A DNA stretch of 64,000 bases, from the NCBI RefSeq assembly GCF_002858865.1, contig NZ_PJRR01000009.1, forward strand, positions 1-64,000, in the 5' to 3' direction. Made by a program: the position numbers and the translations under genes. How positions within the stretch are numbered: position 1 is the first letter of the stretch; every line of letters starts with the position of its first letter. The stretch is from Caulobacter vibrioides (lineage in GTDB: Bacteria; Pseudomonadota; Alphaproteobacteria; Caulobacterales; Caulobacteraceae). Below, piece by piece: positions 47,332-55,102 of this stretch. The notes beneath the pieces were generated by a model. The model saw only the letters and a list, made by a program, of their open reading frames with translations, ran no database searches and was not told the origin of the DNA.

Positions 47332-47462
47332 AATTCACCCGGCTTCCGAGCCGAAAATTCCCTGCCCTTTTGGTTGGGAAAATCCAGCTAACCCATTGAT
47401 TCACGGTAGCGGGTTTTGTCGGAAGTTGGGCTTCAAGCCATTGAAAACATTAGATCAGCCCT

Positions 47463-47510
47463 AGCTTCCCAAGCTGAATGTCGGGGGTTCGATTCCCCCC
47501 GCCCGCTCCA
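47463..47510 (+). repeat. attR core (48-bp direct repeat, tRNA-Gly fragment)
   Basis: A perfect copy of 3631-3678, lacking the 5' half of the tRNA. It marks the right end of the prophage. Confidence 0.95.
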
Positions 47511-47560
47511 GTTTCCGCTTAAAATCATCGGCTTTCGACCCCGAGGGGACCTTGGCTCCC

Positions 47561-47666
47561 TGCGTCCTTCGAGGCGCGCTCAAGAGCGCGCACCTCAGGA
47601 TGAGGGGCGTAGCAGCAGTGTTCCTCATCCTGAGGTGTGAGCCGAAGGCGAGCCTCGAAGGACGCA
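47561..47666. repeat. Caulobacter-type intergenic inverted repeat
   Basis: TGCGTCCTTCGAGGC at the left end pairs with its complement at the right end, with an inner pair around CCTCAGGATGAGG and CCTCATCCTGAGG. Elements with this core are common between genes in Caulobacter and related genomes. It lies between attR and the next host gene. Confidence 0.7.
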
Positions 47667-47754
47667 CTCAACCACAAGCCCGACCTCTGCGGCGCGTGCG
47701 ATTGCCTGCCGTGGCTAGGTTGCGCTACACGACCCTTCGTCTGAGGAGAGATCC

Positions 47755-48303
47755 ATGAAGCCCCTCGTCCTGTCCGTGATCGCTATCCTCGCCGCGGGGA
47801 GCGCGATGGCCGCCGTCGGTGTCGCCGACTGGTCCGGGGTCTACAAGCAGCGGTTCAACGTGACGGGGCCTGCGCCGGGCGTGTCGGAGGACGTGCTCGA
47901 AATCGTGCCCGTTGGGCCAAACCGCGCGTATGTCCGCGCCGATCTCTCCTTCTCAGCGGCCAACAGCTGCAAATTCTATGGCGTGGCGACCCTGGAGGGC
48001 GATCGTCTGCGCTATCGCGGTCCGGTCGACGGCCATCAGGGCGAGCGCTGCACGCTGACGCTCGAGCGCGGCAGGGACGCCAAGGGCAATCAGACGATCG
48101 TGCTGCGCGACGAAGGCAGCCGGTGCGAGGCGGCGACCTGCTCGAAACGCGGGTCCTACGACACCCAGTCCTTTCCCGTGAGCGCCCGGCGGACGATCCG
48201 GTATCTGCCGCGCCTTAAGGCCTCGAGCGAATTTGCCTACGCGCTGAAGGAGGCCGGCATCGCGGCGCCCCCTGCGACGCCCGCGACCAGACCCAATCCG
48301 TAG
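47755..48303 (+). CDS. Secreted hypothetical protein
   Basis: 182 residues with GAGGAG before ATG 47755. Residues 1-20 form a signal peptide (LSVIAILAAGSAMAAVG). The mature part has four Cys residues (near about 66, 99, 123 and 128), perhaps forming disulfides, and a beta-rich pattern. Probably periplasmic. First host gene after the prophage; family not recognised. Confidence 0.7.
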   Translation: MKPLVLSVIAILAAGSAMAAVGVADWSGVYKQRFNVTGPAPGVSEDVLEIVPVGPNRAYVRADLSFSAANSCKFYGVATLEGDRLRYRGPVDGHQGERCTLTLERGRDAKGNQTIVLRDEGSRCEAATCSKRGSYDTQSFPVSARRTIRYLPRLKASSEFAYALKEAGIAAPPATPATRPNP

Positions 48304-48320
48304 CGCGACGTACGGCGGGC

Positions 48321-48659
48321 ATGACCAAGTACCTGATCTCCTTCCCCAGCGCGGCCATGCAGGTGTCGCCCGAGGACCTGCCCGCCGTCGGCGACGCCGC
48401 CCGTGCGGTGATCGAAGAGGCCAAGGCGGCCGGGGTCTATGTGTTCGCCGGCGGTATCCATGAGGGGGTCGCGCCGGTGCGGGTGTCGGCCGATGGCGCG
48501 GTCTCGGCAGAGATCTATCCGGGCAGTCATCTGGATGGCGGCTTCGCCGTGCTGGAGCTGCCGTCTCGCGACGCCGCCATCGCCTGGTCCCGCAAGATGG
48601 CCGCCGCCTGCCAGTGCGATCAGGAGCTGCGCGAGTTCATGTACGACCCGGCCAGCTAG
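48321..48659 (+). CDS. YCII-related domain protein
   Basis: 112 residues. MTKYLISFPSAAMQVSPEDL onward, with GVYVFAGGIHE, GGFAVLELPSRDAAIAWSRK and the acidic end, fits the YCII family: small ferredoxin-like dimers often next to ECF sigma factors, with unclear enzymatic roles. It is cytosolic and follows the secreted protein by 17 bases, so the two may be cotranscribed. Confidence 0.75.
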   Translation: MTKYLISFPSAAMQVSPEDLPAVGDAARAVIEEAKAAGVYVFAGGIHEGVAPVRVSADGAVSAEIYPGSHLDGGFAVLELPSRDAAIAWSRKMAAACQCDQELREFMYDPAS

Positions 48660-48708
48660 AGCCCTTTCCGATCTGATTGAACCAATCAGATCGGACAAAA
48701 AGGGCTCT
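48658..48708. repeat. Inverted repeat after the YCII gene
   Basis: AGAGCCCTTTCCGATCTGAT pairs with ATCAGATCGGA and GGGCTCT across a short loop. It probably works as a terminator for the plus-strand pair. Confidence 0.65.
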
Positions 48709-48720
48709 ACTTCAAAAGCT

Positions 48721-48767
48721 TAGAGCGTTCTCCGATCACCGCTTCACACTGATCGGAGAACGCTCTA
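48721..48767. repeat. 18-bp-arm inverted repeat between convergent genes
   Basis: TAGAGCGTTCTCCGATCA and its exact complement (48750-48767), with an 11-base loop. The right arm includes the stop codon of the minus-strand gene. It is a likely terminator and belongs to a repeat type common in Caulobacter. Confidence 0.65.
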
Positions 48768-50030
48768 GGGGGCGTCACGAGCCCCCAGCACGGTGGACGC
48801 GGACAGTTCCGGCGCCACAACGGCGAGGTCGTACCCGCGGATGAGCGCGCGCCATTCAGGCGTCAGGGCTTCCAGATCGGCGCTGCGCAATTGGCGCAAA
48901 TCCACCACGAACCAGTCGCTCGCCGGCGCGTTCGATGGGCGGGCCAGCATCACATCCTTGCGCCAGTCGCCGTCCTTAGTGGTCCCATCGAAGGTCTTCG
49001 CGGTCACCTGGCGGCCGACGCCGGCATATCCGCCCAGCGCGCCTTTCGCGCCGGCGACGATGAGGTTGAGGGACTTCACGCCCTCTCCGTCGGCACGTTC
49101 GGCGACGAAATTGCCCAGGTCGCGCTGACCGAGCGGATTGTAGCCCTTGTAGAGATGGTAGGCGCCGAACTTCATCAGCAGGCGCGCCTGCGGCGCCTCG
49201 GCGAAATGCGCCGCCAGCGTCCGCTTCATCAGGCGCGCCCTGCGCCCGTTCGAGTCGCCGGTGCGGGTCCGCGAGCCCTGATAGATGGCGCGTGTTTCGC
49301 GCAAGGCGGCGAACAACGCCTTGGCCCGTTCGCCGCCGTCCTGGTCGATGGCTGTTCCCGCCTGATCCAGCGTCGCATCGGTGACCTTGAGCAGGAACAG
49401 GTCGAAAGGTGAGCCGGAGGCCAGCGCGGCCTGCGTCGCCGCCCGCTCCTGTTCGGCCAGAGCCTTGATCTGGGCGCTGGCGAGCGGTCCTGGACCAGCC
49501 GCCAGCATCTGTTCGAACAGATAGCCGCTGACGCCGAAGAACTCCTGATCAAGCCCCCACAGCTTGAAGTTCGGCCCGGCGAGGCCCGCGCAATCGGCCG
49601 CCGTCTGACCTTCGTCCCGGCCGTTGAGGAAGGCCATCGCGTCGGGATGGGCGCGCATGAAATCGGAAATCTGCTGTTCCCGGTTCGGCGCTCTCAGCCG
49701 CGCGTTGACCACGCCGGCCGCCTCCGGTCCGATCTCGACGACCATGGCCGTCAGGCCGCCCGGCGCCATCAAGCGACAGATGTTCGTGGTGAAGGCGGGG
49801 ATCTCGCGCGAATGATGGCTCTCGCCGACAAGAACGTACCGGCTGGCGTTGACAGCCTCCGACAGGATCGCGGCTCCTGGACCCGAAAAACCCTGCGGCC
49901 GGACGGTCAGCGGCGCCCCCGCTTGCGTCAGGCGCTCAACGAAGGTCAGCGGCTTAGCGGTCTCGGCGTGAGCGGAAGCCGCGCACGAGCCTGCCAGCGC
50001 CAAGGCGGCTACGATGGATTTCAGACTCAT
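48765..50030 (-). CDS. Exported EreA/ChaN-like protein
   Basis: 421 residues from ATG 50030; a longer frame exists, but this start gives a clean signal peptide (SLKSIVAALALAGSCAASAH). RYVLVGESHHSREIPAFTTN carries the G-E-x-H-H motif of the erythromycin esterase/ChaN fold, where Glu and His form the active site or haem-binding site. MKFGAYHLYKGYNPLG holds a second conserved His. It is probably periplasmic. Substrate is unknown; the antibiotic-esterase label would be too specific. Confidence 0.7.
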   Translation of the reverse strand: MSLKSIVAALALAGSCAASAHAETAKPLTFVERLTQAGAPLTVRPQGFSGPGAAILSEAVNASRYVLVGESHHSREIPAFTTNICRLMAPGGLTAMVVEIGPEAAGVVNARLRAPNREQQISDFMRAHPDAMAFLNGRDEGQTAADCAGLAGPNFKLWGLDQEFFGVSGYLFEQMLAAGPGPLASAQIKALAEQERAATQAALASGSPFDLFLLKVTDATLDQAGTAIDQDGGERAKALFAALRETRAIYQGSRTRTGDSNGRRARLMKRTLAAHFAEAPQARLLMKFGAYHLYKGYNPLGQRDLGNFVAERADGEGVKSLNLIVAGAKGALGGYAGVGRQVTAKTFDGTTKDGDWRKDVMLARPSNAPASDWFVVDLRQLRSADLEALTPEWRALIRGYDLAVVAPELSASTVLGARDAP

Positions 50031-50207
50031 ATCACTCACCCCGTTGGATGAAGCGGCCTTACGGCGATCCCCCAACAACCGCGAGTTAAATCGCGGCTGC
50101 AGATCGCTTTTCTGCTTGGCGAGGATTGGGAAGAAGGGCGTTGAACCCATGATCCCGACGCCTCAAGCGCGGGAGGGAAGCGTCAGAAAGGATCCACTAG
50201 GCCCACG

Positions 50208-50238
50208 AAAAAGCCCGCCCGGACGAACCGGGCGGGCT
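50208..50238 (-). terminator. Terminator of the TraB/GumN gene
   Basis: On the minus strand an 11-bp stem (AGCCCGCCCGG with its complement), a 5-base loop and a TTTTTC tail. It lies about 24 bases after the stop of the minus-strand gene at 50262. Confidence 0.8.
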
Positions 50239-50261
50239 CTTCAGATCAAGGGCGACGTGAC

Positions 50262-51152
50262 CTATTTGACGCGTTCGGCCTTGATCCCGAGCTTGGCCAG
50301 CTGGGCCTGCACGCTCTCGGCGCCGACCAGGTGGCCCGAGCCGACGGCCACGAAGCTGACGCCCGAACCGGCCAGCTTGGTCTTGAGCTGGTTGGCCCAG
50401 TCGACATTCCGTTTGACCAGCAGCAGCTCATAAAGGTCCGGATACTGGGTCTTCATCTCGGTGATGAACTGGGCTTCCAGCCCGCTCACGTCGCCCGCCG
50501 CCCAGGCCGCCACCATCTTGTCGAGCTTTTCGACGCCGCCCTCGGCGTCCTTCAGGCTGGACTTGAGGAACTCGATCTCGGTGGCCGACGGCAGGTCGGC
50601 GAAGAAGCGGATCTGCTGCTCGGGGGTCTCCAGGCCGGCGATCGGCTTGTTGGCGGCCTTGACCTCGCGGGTCAGCACGCCCTCGACGCCGCTCTTGGGG
50701 TCGTAGCCGGCCTTGATCATCGGCGCCATGGCCAGCGAAACGGCGGCGAGCCACGGACGCATCATCTCCAGGGCCTGGGGCGGCATGCCGGCCGACTGGC
50801 CGATGTCCGTGGCGCGCTTGAAGTCCTCAGTGCCGATCTTGGCCGACAGCTTGTTGGCCTGATCGAGGCCGTAGCGCATGACCAGCGGCTGCATCACCGC
50901 CGGATCGTCCGCGCCGACCAGTTCGAGCGTCAGGTCGCCGCTGTCGGCCAGGGCCTTGTCGATCTTGGCCGAGCGCCACTGGGTGTCGGGCTTCAGCACG
51001 TGGATCGTGCCGAACAGGTAGATGGTCGAGTCCTTGTCCTTGATCGCCCAGAGGGCCGGTTCGGCCAGGGCGGTCCCGGCGAAGCCGAGCGCGAACACAG
51101 AGGCCAGGCCGGCCAGGAGGCGGCGAGCGGGACGGTTGAATTTGAACAGCAT
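50262..51152 (-). CDS. TraB/GumN family protein (exported)
   Basis: 296 residues. A signal peptide (about 1-30, LLAGLASVFALGFAGTALAE) precedes the TraB/GumN domain: DSTIYLFGTIHVLKPDTQW (the GTIH box), GVEGVLTREVK, AGLETPEQQIRFF and FVAVGSGHLVG, each a family hallmark with conserved His and Glu, suggesting a metal-dependent hydrolase fold. It acts in the periplasm or is lipid-attached. Some homologues are peptidase-like; the substrate is unknown here. Confidence 0.85.
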   Translation of the reverse strand: MLFKFNRPARRLLAGLASVFALGFAGTALAEPALWAIKDKDSTIYLFGTIHVLKPDTQWRSAKIDKALADSGDLTLELVGADDPAVMQPLVMRYGLDQANKLSAKIGTEDFKRATDIGQSAGMPPQALEMMRPWLAAVSLAMAPMIKAGYDPKSGVEGVLTREVKAANKPIAGLETPEQQIRFFADLPSATEIEFLKSSLKDAEGGVEKLDKMVAAWAAGDVSGLEAQFITEMKTQYPDLYELLLVKRNVDWANQLKTKLAGSGVSFVAVGSGHLVGAESVQAQLAKLGIKAERVK

Positions 51153-51245
51153 GGGAACCCCGATGGCTTGATATGAAGAGAAGTGAGGCGGGTCTGAGGT
51201 CAGCGCAAGGCCAAGTTCGACCCAGGATTGATTTTTCTTGGTAAG

Positions 51246-52184
51246 CTACTTGAGGAAGTCAGCGACCGCCTGGGCGAACGCTTGAGGCTGGTCGAGCATG
51301 ATGAAGTGGCGCGCATCATCGATGCGGGTCGCCTTCAGGCCCGGCAGACCGGCATAGGCGTCGACGAACAGCCGGTCGGCGGCGGTCGACGGCATGCCCA
51401 TGGCGGTGTCGTAGGCATAGAGCAGCGTGGTCGGCGCCTTGACCTTGGCCAGGTCGCCGCGCGCGTCGGTGACCAGGAGGTCGTACATGGCGCGTCCGAC
51501 CACCGAGGGCGACGAGGCGCCACCCCAGGCGATGACCTGCTTCTGGCCCTCCGCCGACTTCACAAAGCGCGGCGCGCCCATGGCCTGCTGGCCGGCGAAA
51601 GCTTCGGGGCTCATCGCCGCCGTCGCGTCGCGCATCTGAACGGCTTGCGGACGCACCGTCTCGGGCGTCGCCGCCGGCGAGAACAGCAGCGAGAAGAACG
51701 GCAGGCTGTCGACGATCATCAGACGGCCGATCGACTCCGGATGGCGCTGGGCCAGCAAGAGGCCGGTGAACCCGCCCAGGGAGTGGCCGATCACGGCGGG
51801 CGACTTCAGGCCCTTGGCCTTGATGTAGCCGTCGACCGCCTCCACCAGCGGACCGACCACCGCGCCGTCGGCGTTGCCGGCCACCGGCGCGCCGGCGAAA
51901 CCCGCCACTTGCACCACGTGGACCCGATGGGTCGCCGACAGCTGCTTGACGGTGGCGTCCCAGACCGCGCTGGACGAAGCCAGGCCCGGGATCAGGATGA
52001 CGTCGGGGCCTTGGCCGACGACCGTCACGGTCATGCGGTCGGCGGCGGGGCTGGCGGCGATCGGCGCCAGGGGCGCGGCGTGGGCGTGGTCGCCGCCGAA
52101 CACGCCGGTGGCGGCAAGAATGGCCACGAAAACCGCTGAAGCGCCGAGGCGGTTGCGACGGGAGCACGAGGTCTTGAGGGTCAC
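51246..52184 (-). CDS. Exported alpha/beta hydrolase
   Basis: 312 residues from GTG 52184, with AAGGA upstream; the longer reading upstream lacks protein-like sequence. Signal peptide (about 10-35, GASAVFVAILAATGVFGGDH). The alpha/beta hydrolase blocks are present: oxyanion-hole region VILIPGLASSSAVWD, nucleophile elbow GHSLGGFTG, and acid/His regions (RIDDARHFIMLDQP). It probably hydrolyses an ester in the periplasm. Specific substrate not readable. Confidence 0.85.
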   Translation of the reverse strand: MTLKTSCSRRNRLGASAVFVAILAATGVFGGDHAHAAPLAPIAASPAADRMTVTVVGQGPDVILIPGLASSSAVWDATVKQLSATHRVHVVQVAGFAGAPVAGNADGAVVGPLVEAVDGYIKAKGLKSPAVIGHSLGGFTGLLLAQRHPESIGRLMIVDSLPFFSLLFSPAATPETVRPQAVQMRDATAAMSPEAFAGQQAMGAPRFVKSAEGQKQVIAWGGASSPSVVGRAMYDLLVTDARGDLAKVKAPTTLLYAYDTAMGMPSTAADRLFVDAYAGLPGLKATRIDDARHFIMLDQPQAFAQAVADFLK

Positions 52185-52300
52185 GATCTTTGTCCTTGGA
52201 TAGGGGCGCGCGGAAGGCTTCAGCGTCGCGCGCCGGTGTTGGGGTGACGAAGGGTTTGGTGGAATGGCCGCCCGGGTGGTCCGGGCGCGGGCGTAAGGGC

Positions 52301-52975
52301 CTAGCTGGCCAGGCCCCGGCGCCAGGTGATGAACAGACCGATCACCAGGTAGGCGGCCATCATGATGCTGGCGGCGTCCCATAGGGTGAGTTGCGGCAGA
52401 AGGCCCAGCTTCTCGCCCGCCGCCCACAGGAAGAGCAGGCCCTGGAGGATGGCGAAGCTGATAGCGGCGCTTTCGCCCATGGCGCGGCGCATGAACTCGT
52501 CGCTTCGAACCCAGATGGCGATGTTGCCCGCCGTCTGGATCAGCAAGAGCGCGATCAGTCCCGCCATCGCCGCCGAGGCGATCATCGGCGACAGCGGCGC
52601 GAAGACGAGCGGAACCATGACCGGCGTGGCCATCATCACGCCCGCAAGGAACAGCACGAAGCCGTTCTGGGCGTAGAAGACCGCCTGGGCGGGAGTCGCC
52701 GGTCGCACCTCCTCGGGATTGATCTGGCGTCCAAGGGCGCGGCGGCTGAGGCTCATCAAAAGGGTGATGAGACCGGTCAGCGCCATCATAGCGGCCAACG
52801 CCACGGCCAAAACGTCAGACCAGGACAGGTCGACCGAAACGGCCGCGCCAGCCTCTTCCAGCGAAACCAGATAGCCGCCGAACAGGTAGCCCAGAGGCGC
52901 GGCCACCACGGCGCCGACCAGGGCCTGGAGCAGGCGATGGCGGCGCGGCTTGGGAGACTTCGAAACGAGGTTCAT
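52301..52975 (-). CDS. Polytopic membrane protein
   Basis: 224 residues from ATG 52975. At least five hydrophobic segments (about 16-38, 52-74, 101-122, 126-148 and 168-183, with a sixth near 195-215). No catalytic motif or transporter signature is seen. It is separated by 27 bases from the XRE gene upstream, so it is likely the last gene of the same leftward operon. Confidence 0.65.
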   Translation of the reverse strand: MNLVSKSPKPRRHRLLQALVGAVVAAPLGYLFGGYLVSLEEAGAAVSVDLSWSDVLAVALAAMMALTGLITLLMSLSRRALGRQINPEEVRPATPAQAVFYAQNGFVLFLAGVMMATPVMVPLVFAPLSPMIASAAMAGLIALLLIQTAGNIAIWVRSDEFMRRAMGESAAISFAILQGLLFLWAAGEKLGLLPQLTLWDAASIMMAAYLVIGLFITWRRGLAS

Positions 52976-53002
52976 CACGGTATCCTCGAACTGTGCGGGC
53001 CC

Positions 53003-53197
53003 TTAGGCCTCGTCCTGGAAGATGGACTCGATGGGTTGCCCAAACAGGCGGGCGATCTTGAAGGCGAGCGGCAAGCTGGGGTCGTACTTGCCGGTCTCCA
53101 GGGCGTTGATGGTCTGGCGGGAGACCTCCAGCCGGTCAGCGAGATCCGCCTGGCTCCAGTCGCGCTCGGCGCGCAGCACCTTGAGGCGGTTCTTCAC
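53003..53197 (-). CDS. Small XRE-family regulator
   Basis: 64 residues from GTG 53197, with GGAGG 6 bases upstream. NRLKVLRAERDWSQADLADR then LEVSRQTINALETGKYDPSL is a textbook XRE helix-turn-helix of the short type that regulates adjacent membrane-protein genes. Its start overlaps the upstream stop (GTGA). It probably binds the TGACAA/TTGTCA palindrome at 54369-54388 and represses its own operon. Confidence 0.9.
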   Translation of the reverse strand: MKNRLKVLRAERDWSQADLADRLEVSRQTINALETGKYDPSLPLAFKIARLFGQPIESIFQDEA

Positions 53198-53595
53198 TTG
53201 TACCTCCAGCGAACCAGAGGTTGGGCCAGACCGAAAGCTCCGCAGAACACCGGGAAGGCCAGATAGGTCGGCGCATGACCCAGCACCCCGAAGTTCTCGA
53301 GGAAGCCCCAGACGGTCGCGCCGGCCAGGGTAAGCCCCATCGCCCACAGCAAGGCCTGGACGGACATGTTCCGCTGAAACTCGTCGGTCTCCTCGGCGAG
53401 GTAGACGCCCATGATGGCGATCACCGCGACGATCGGGAGCGCCGGCGCCACCGCCACCGCCCAAAGCGCCAAGCCGGTCGGCTTGAAGTGCTCGTAGAGC
53501 AGGATCGAGCAAGGCAAGACCGCCACATAGGCCAGCATCGCGGGCGTGAACCGGAGCAGGTAGCGGCGCATGGCGGGAGACATCTTCTGGGCCAT
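53194..53595 (-). CDS. Membrane protein, four helices
   Basis: 133 residues with GGAGAA upstream. Hydrophobic segments lie at about 18-34, 42-63, 78-97 and 104-123. YLAEETDEFQRNMSVQALLW (between helices 2 and 3) is a motif seen in small proteins encoded next to short XRE regulators. Function is unknown. It is translationally coupled with the regulator. Confidence 0.7.
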   Translation of the reverse strand: MAQKMSPAMRRYLLRFTPAMLAYVAVLPCSILLYEHFKPTGLALWAVAVAPALPIVAVIAIMGVYLAEETDEFQRNMSVQALLWAMGLTLAGATVWGFLENFGVLGHAPTYLAFPVFCGAFGLAQPLVRWRYK

Positions 53596-53619
53596 CGCAA
53601 TTCTCCTTTTCAGCGGCGC

Positions 53620-54057
53620 TCAGCGCTGGCGCAGCCACCAGATCGACCAGACCAGGCTGTAGGCCGCCAGCTGCACGGCCATCAGGCTGAACATGCCGAT
53701 CGCGAACCATTCGGAAGGCGAGTGCGGGCCGGCCATGGCGACGAGCCGATCGTCGCCGATCAGCAGCGCCACGCCCACGCCCAACAGCATCGTGGTCGAA
53801 CCGCCCCAGAACCAGGCGAACTTGTGCGCCTCGCGAGCGGCTTCATCGATGTTGCGCCAGTAGATGACCGAGATGCCGACCAGGATCGGGGTCAAGATCA
53901 GCAGCGAGATCCCCATCCATTGCGACGGCGGCGACACACCCATCTTGTTCAGGAGCGCATAGCTCGCGCCGCAGACGGCGCCGAACATGCCGCAGCCCAC
54001 AAGCATTCGCAGCGCGATCGCCTGTCGGCGGGCCTGGGTTCCGTTTTGTTCGCTCAT
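53620..54057 (-). CDS. Membrane protein related to its operon neighbour
   Basis: 145 residues from ATG 54057. Four hydrophobic segments, with YWRNIDEAAREAHKFAWFWG between the second and third, the same architecture as the next gene (E-x-D-E-x-x-R before a helix), so the two may be paralogues or partners. Function unknown. Confidence 0.7.
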   Translation of the reverse strand: MSEQNGTQARRQAIALRMLVGCGMFGAVCGASYALLNKMGVSPPSQWMGISLLILTPILVGISVIYWRNIDEAAREAHKFAWFWGGSTTMLLGVGVALLIGDDRLVAMAGPHSPSEWFAIGMFSLMAVQLAAYSLVWSIWWLRQR

Positions 54058-54085
54058 TGGGAAAGCCTTGCTCCGGATCGGGCGA

Positions 54086-54349
54086 CTAGAGGGCGGCCAG
54101 CGCTTCGACCGCGCCGTCCTGCTCGCTCTTCGAGGTGTCCTTGGGGCCCTTCGACGGGCGCTCCCGGAGAACCAGGAACAAGACCGCTCCCAGCGCCGCC
54201 AGCCCCAGGGCCAGACCCGCCGCCAGCAGCGGACCACCCATCTCACGCGCCGCGCCGATCGCCACCACCAGCGAACCGGAGCTGGCGGCCATACCAATGG
54301 CCAGCTTCTGGGTGCGGGTGGCGGGGGTGCGTTGAGCGTTCTTCTTCAT
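54086..54349 (-). CDS. Small membrane protein, first gene of the XRE operon
   Basis: 87 residues from ATG 54349, with GAGGAGG upstream. Two hydrophobic segments (about 15-30 and 34-56) then a charged tail (RERPSKGPKDTSKSEQDG). It leads a five-gene leftward operon (54349 to about 52301) controlled from a promoter with a palindromic operator. Confidence 0.65.
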   Translation of the reverse strand: MKKNAQRTPATRTQKLAIGMAASSGSLVVAIGAAREMGGPLLAAGLALGLAALGAVLFLVLRERPSKGPKDTSKSEQDGAVEALAAL

Positions 54350-54368
54350 GACAAGCCTCCTCGTCGAA

Positions 54369-54388
54369 ATGACAAGGATGTTTGTCAT
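54369..54388. promoter_or_regulatory. Operator at the XRE/membrane operon promoter
   Basis: ATGACAAGGATGTTTGTCAT: arms ATGACAA and TTGTCAT with a 6-base centre. Two further TGACA direct repeats lie just upstream at about 54404-54421, next to a TTGACATAAT promoter-like segment on the minus strand. It is the likely site of the operon's own XRE protein. Confidence 0.55.
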
Positions 54389-54465
54389 GCATTCGCAGCA
54401 TTATGTCAAGCGTAGTTGTCATTTTGTCTTGCGAGCAAGACTAAATGACGGATCTGCTTGATGTT

Positions 54466-54768
54466 TCAGGCTGCGCGACGGCCCAGGAAGGGGTCTTCGT
54501 TCAAGGTCTCGCCGACCAAACCGCGCCAATGGACCGCCACGAGTCGCCGCCGCAAGAGCGCGCGGCCCAGCACGCCGGTCGGCGGCAAAGCCATCACCTC
54601 CCAGCCGTAGCGTGAGAAGCGATCGCCAAAATCAGACCAGCGGATGACCCGCCCTTGGGCGTCCTGTCGCCACAGCGACTTGTCGCAGCCGGGAATCCGC
54701 ATGCACCGTTCCCAGGCCTCGACGCGACCTTGGAGGATCAGGAACGGGTCATGAGCGATGCGGGCCAA
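54466..54768 (-). CDS. Degenerate HNH-like protein
   Basis: 100 residues from TTG 54768, chosen because GGAGG lies 9 bases upstream; ATG 54930 would add a low-quality basic N-terminus rich in Arg and Ser. CDKSLWRQDAQGRVIRWSDF then GDRFSRYGWEV resembles the front half of HNH nucleases (W-x-x-D-x-x-G-x-x-I then GWE). The expected DHIxP and N-x-x-x-x-H residues are missing from ALPPTGVLGRALLRRRLVAV. It is probably a nuclease fold that has lost activity, or a distinct function. Confidence 0.5.
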   Translation of the reverse strand: MARIAHDPFLILQGRVEAWERCMRIPGCDKSLWRQDAQGRVIRWSDFGDRFSRYGWEVMALPPTGVLGRALLRRRLVAVHWRGLVGETLNEDPFLGRRAA

Positions 54769-55102
54769 GAAGGGCCTCCGTAGAAACCTGCGCCATCCTC
54801 CGCGTCGGACAGGACTGAGTCGCGCCCCAGGAGAACGACGACTAGATTTTGTGTAACCGCACAGACTGTCCACTAGATGCGGTTGCGGCGCGTTGACGCG
54901 CGACAGCCCCTGCGACAGGTCATCGGACACGGCGCACCGCCGCTTCCGCCCGGGCGCGCGCCGGCGGCAGATCCGATAATCCCTGTGCAGCGTCGCGCGG
55001 CATCGCCAAAAGGCCCGTGTAAAAGCACGCGCCCAGCAAACCGCATCTCGGTTACCCGGCTCGTAACCCGGGCCGCGACCTATCGCCCCAAGTCAGAAGA
55101 CT
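54769..55102. other. Intergenic region, nothing identified
   Basis: About 330 bases between the HNH-like gene and the dCTP deaminase gene. An in-frame upstream extension of the HNH-like gene reaches 54930 but looks non-coding. No tRNA, strong hairpin, IS or repeat was seen. Confidence 0.4.

Larger units (their letters stand above)
3631..47510. mobile_element. Intact tailed-phage prophage (about 43.9 kb)
   Basis: Bounded by 48-bp perfect direct repeats (3631-3678 and 47463-47510) derived from tRNA-Gly, with a tyrosine integrase immediately inside attL. It contains a full set of functions: integration, immunity, replication, packaging, head, siphovirus-type tail, lysis and methylation. No frameshifted or truncated structural gene is seen, so it may be inducible. 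The gene order resembles lambda-like siphoviruses (GpA terminase, lambda portal, G/GT-type frameshift, tape measure, tip protein). Confidence 0.95.
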
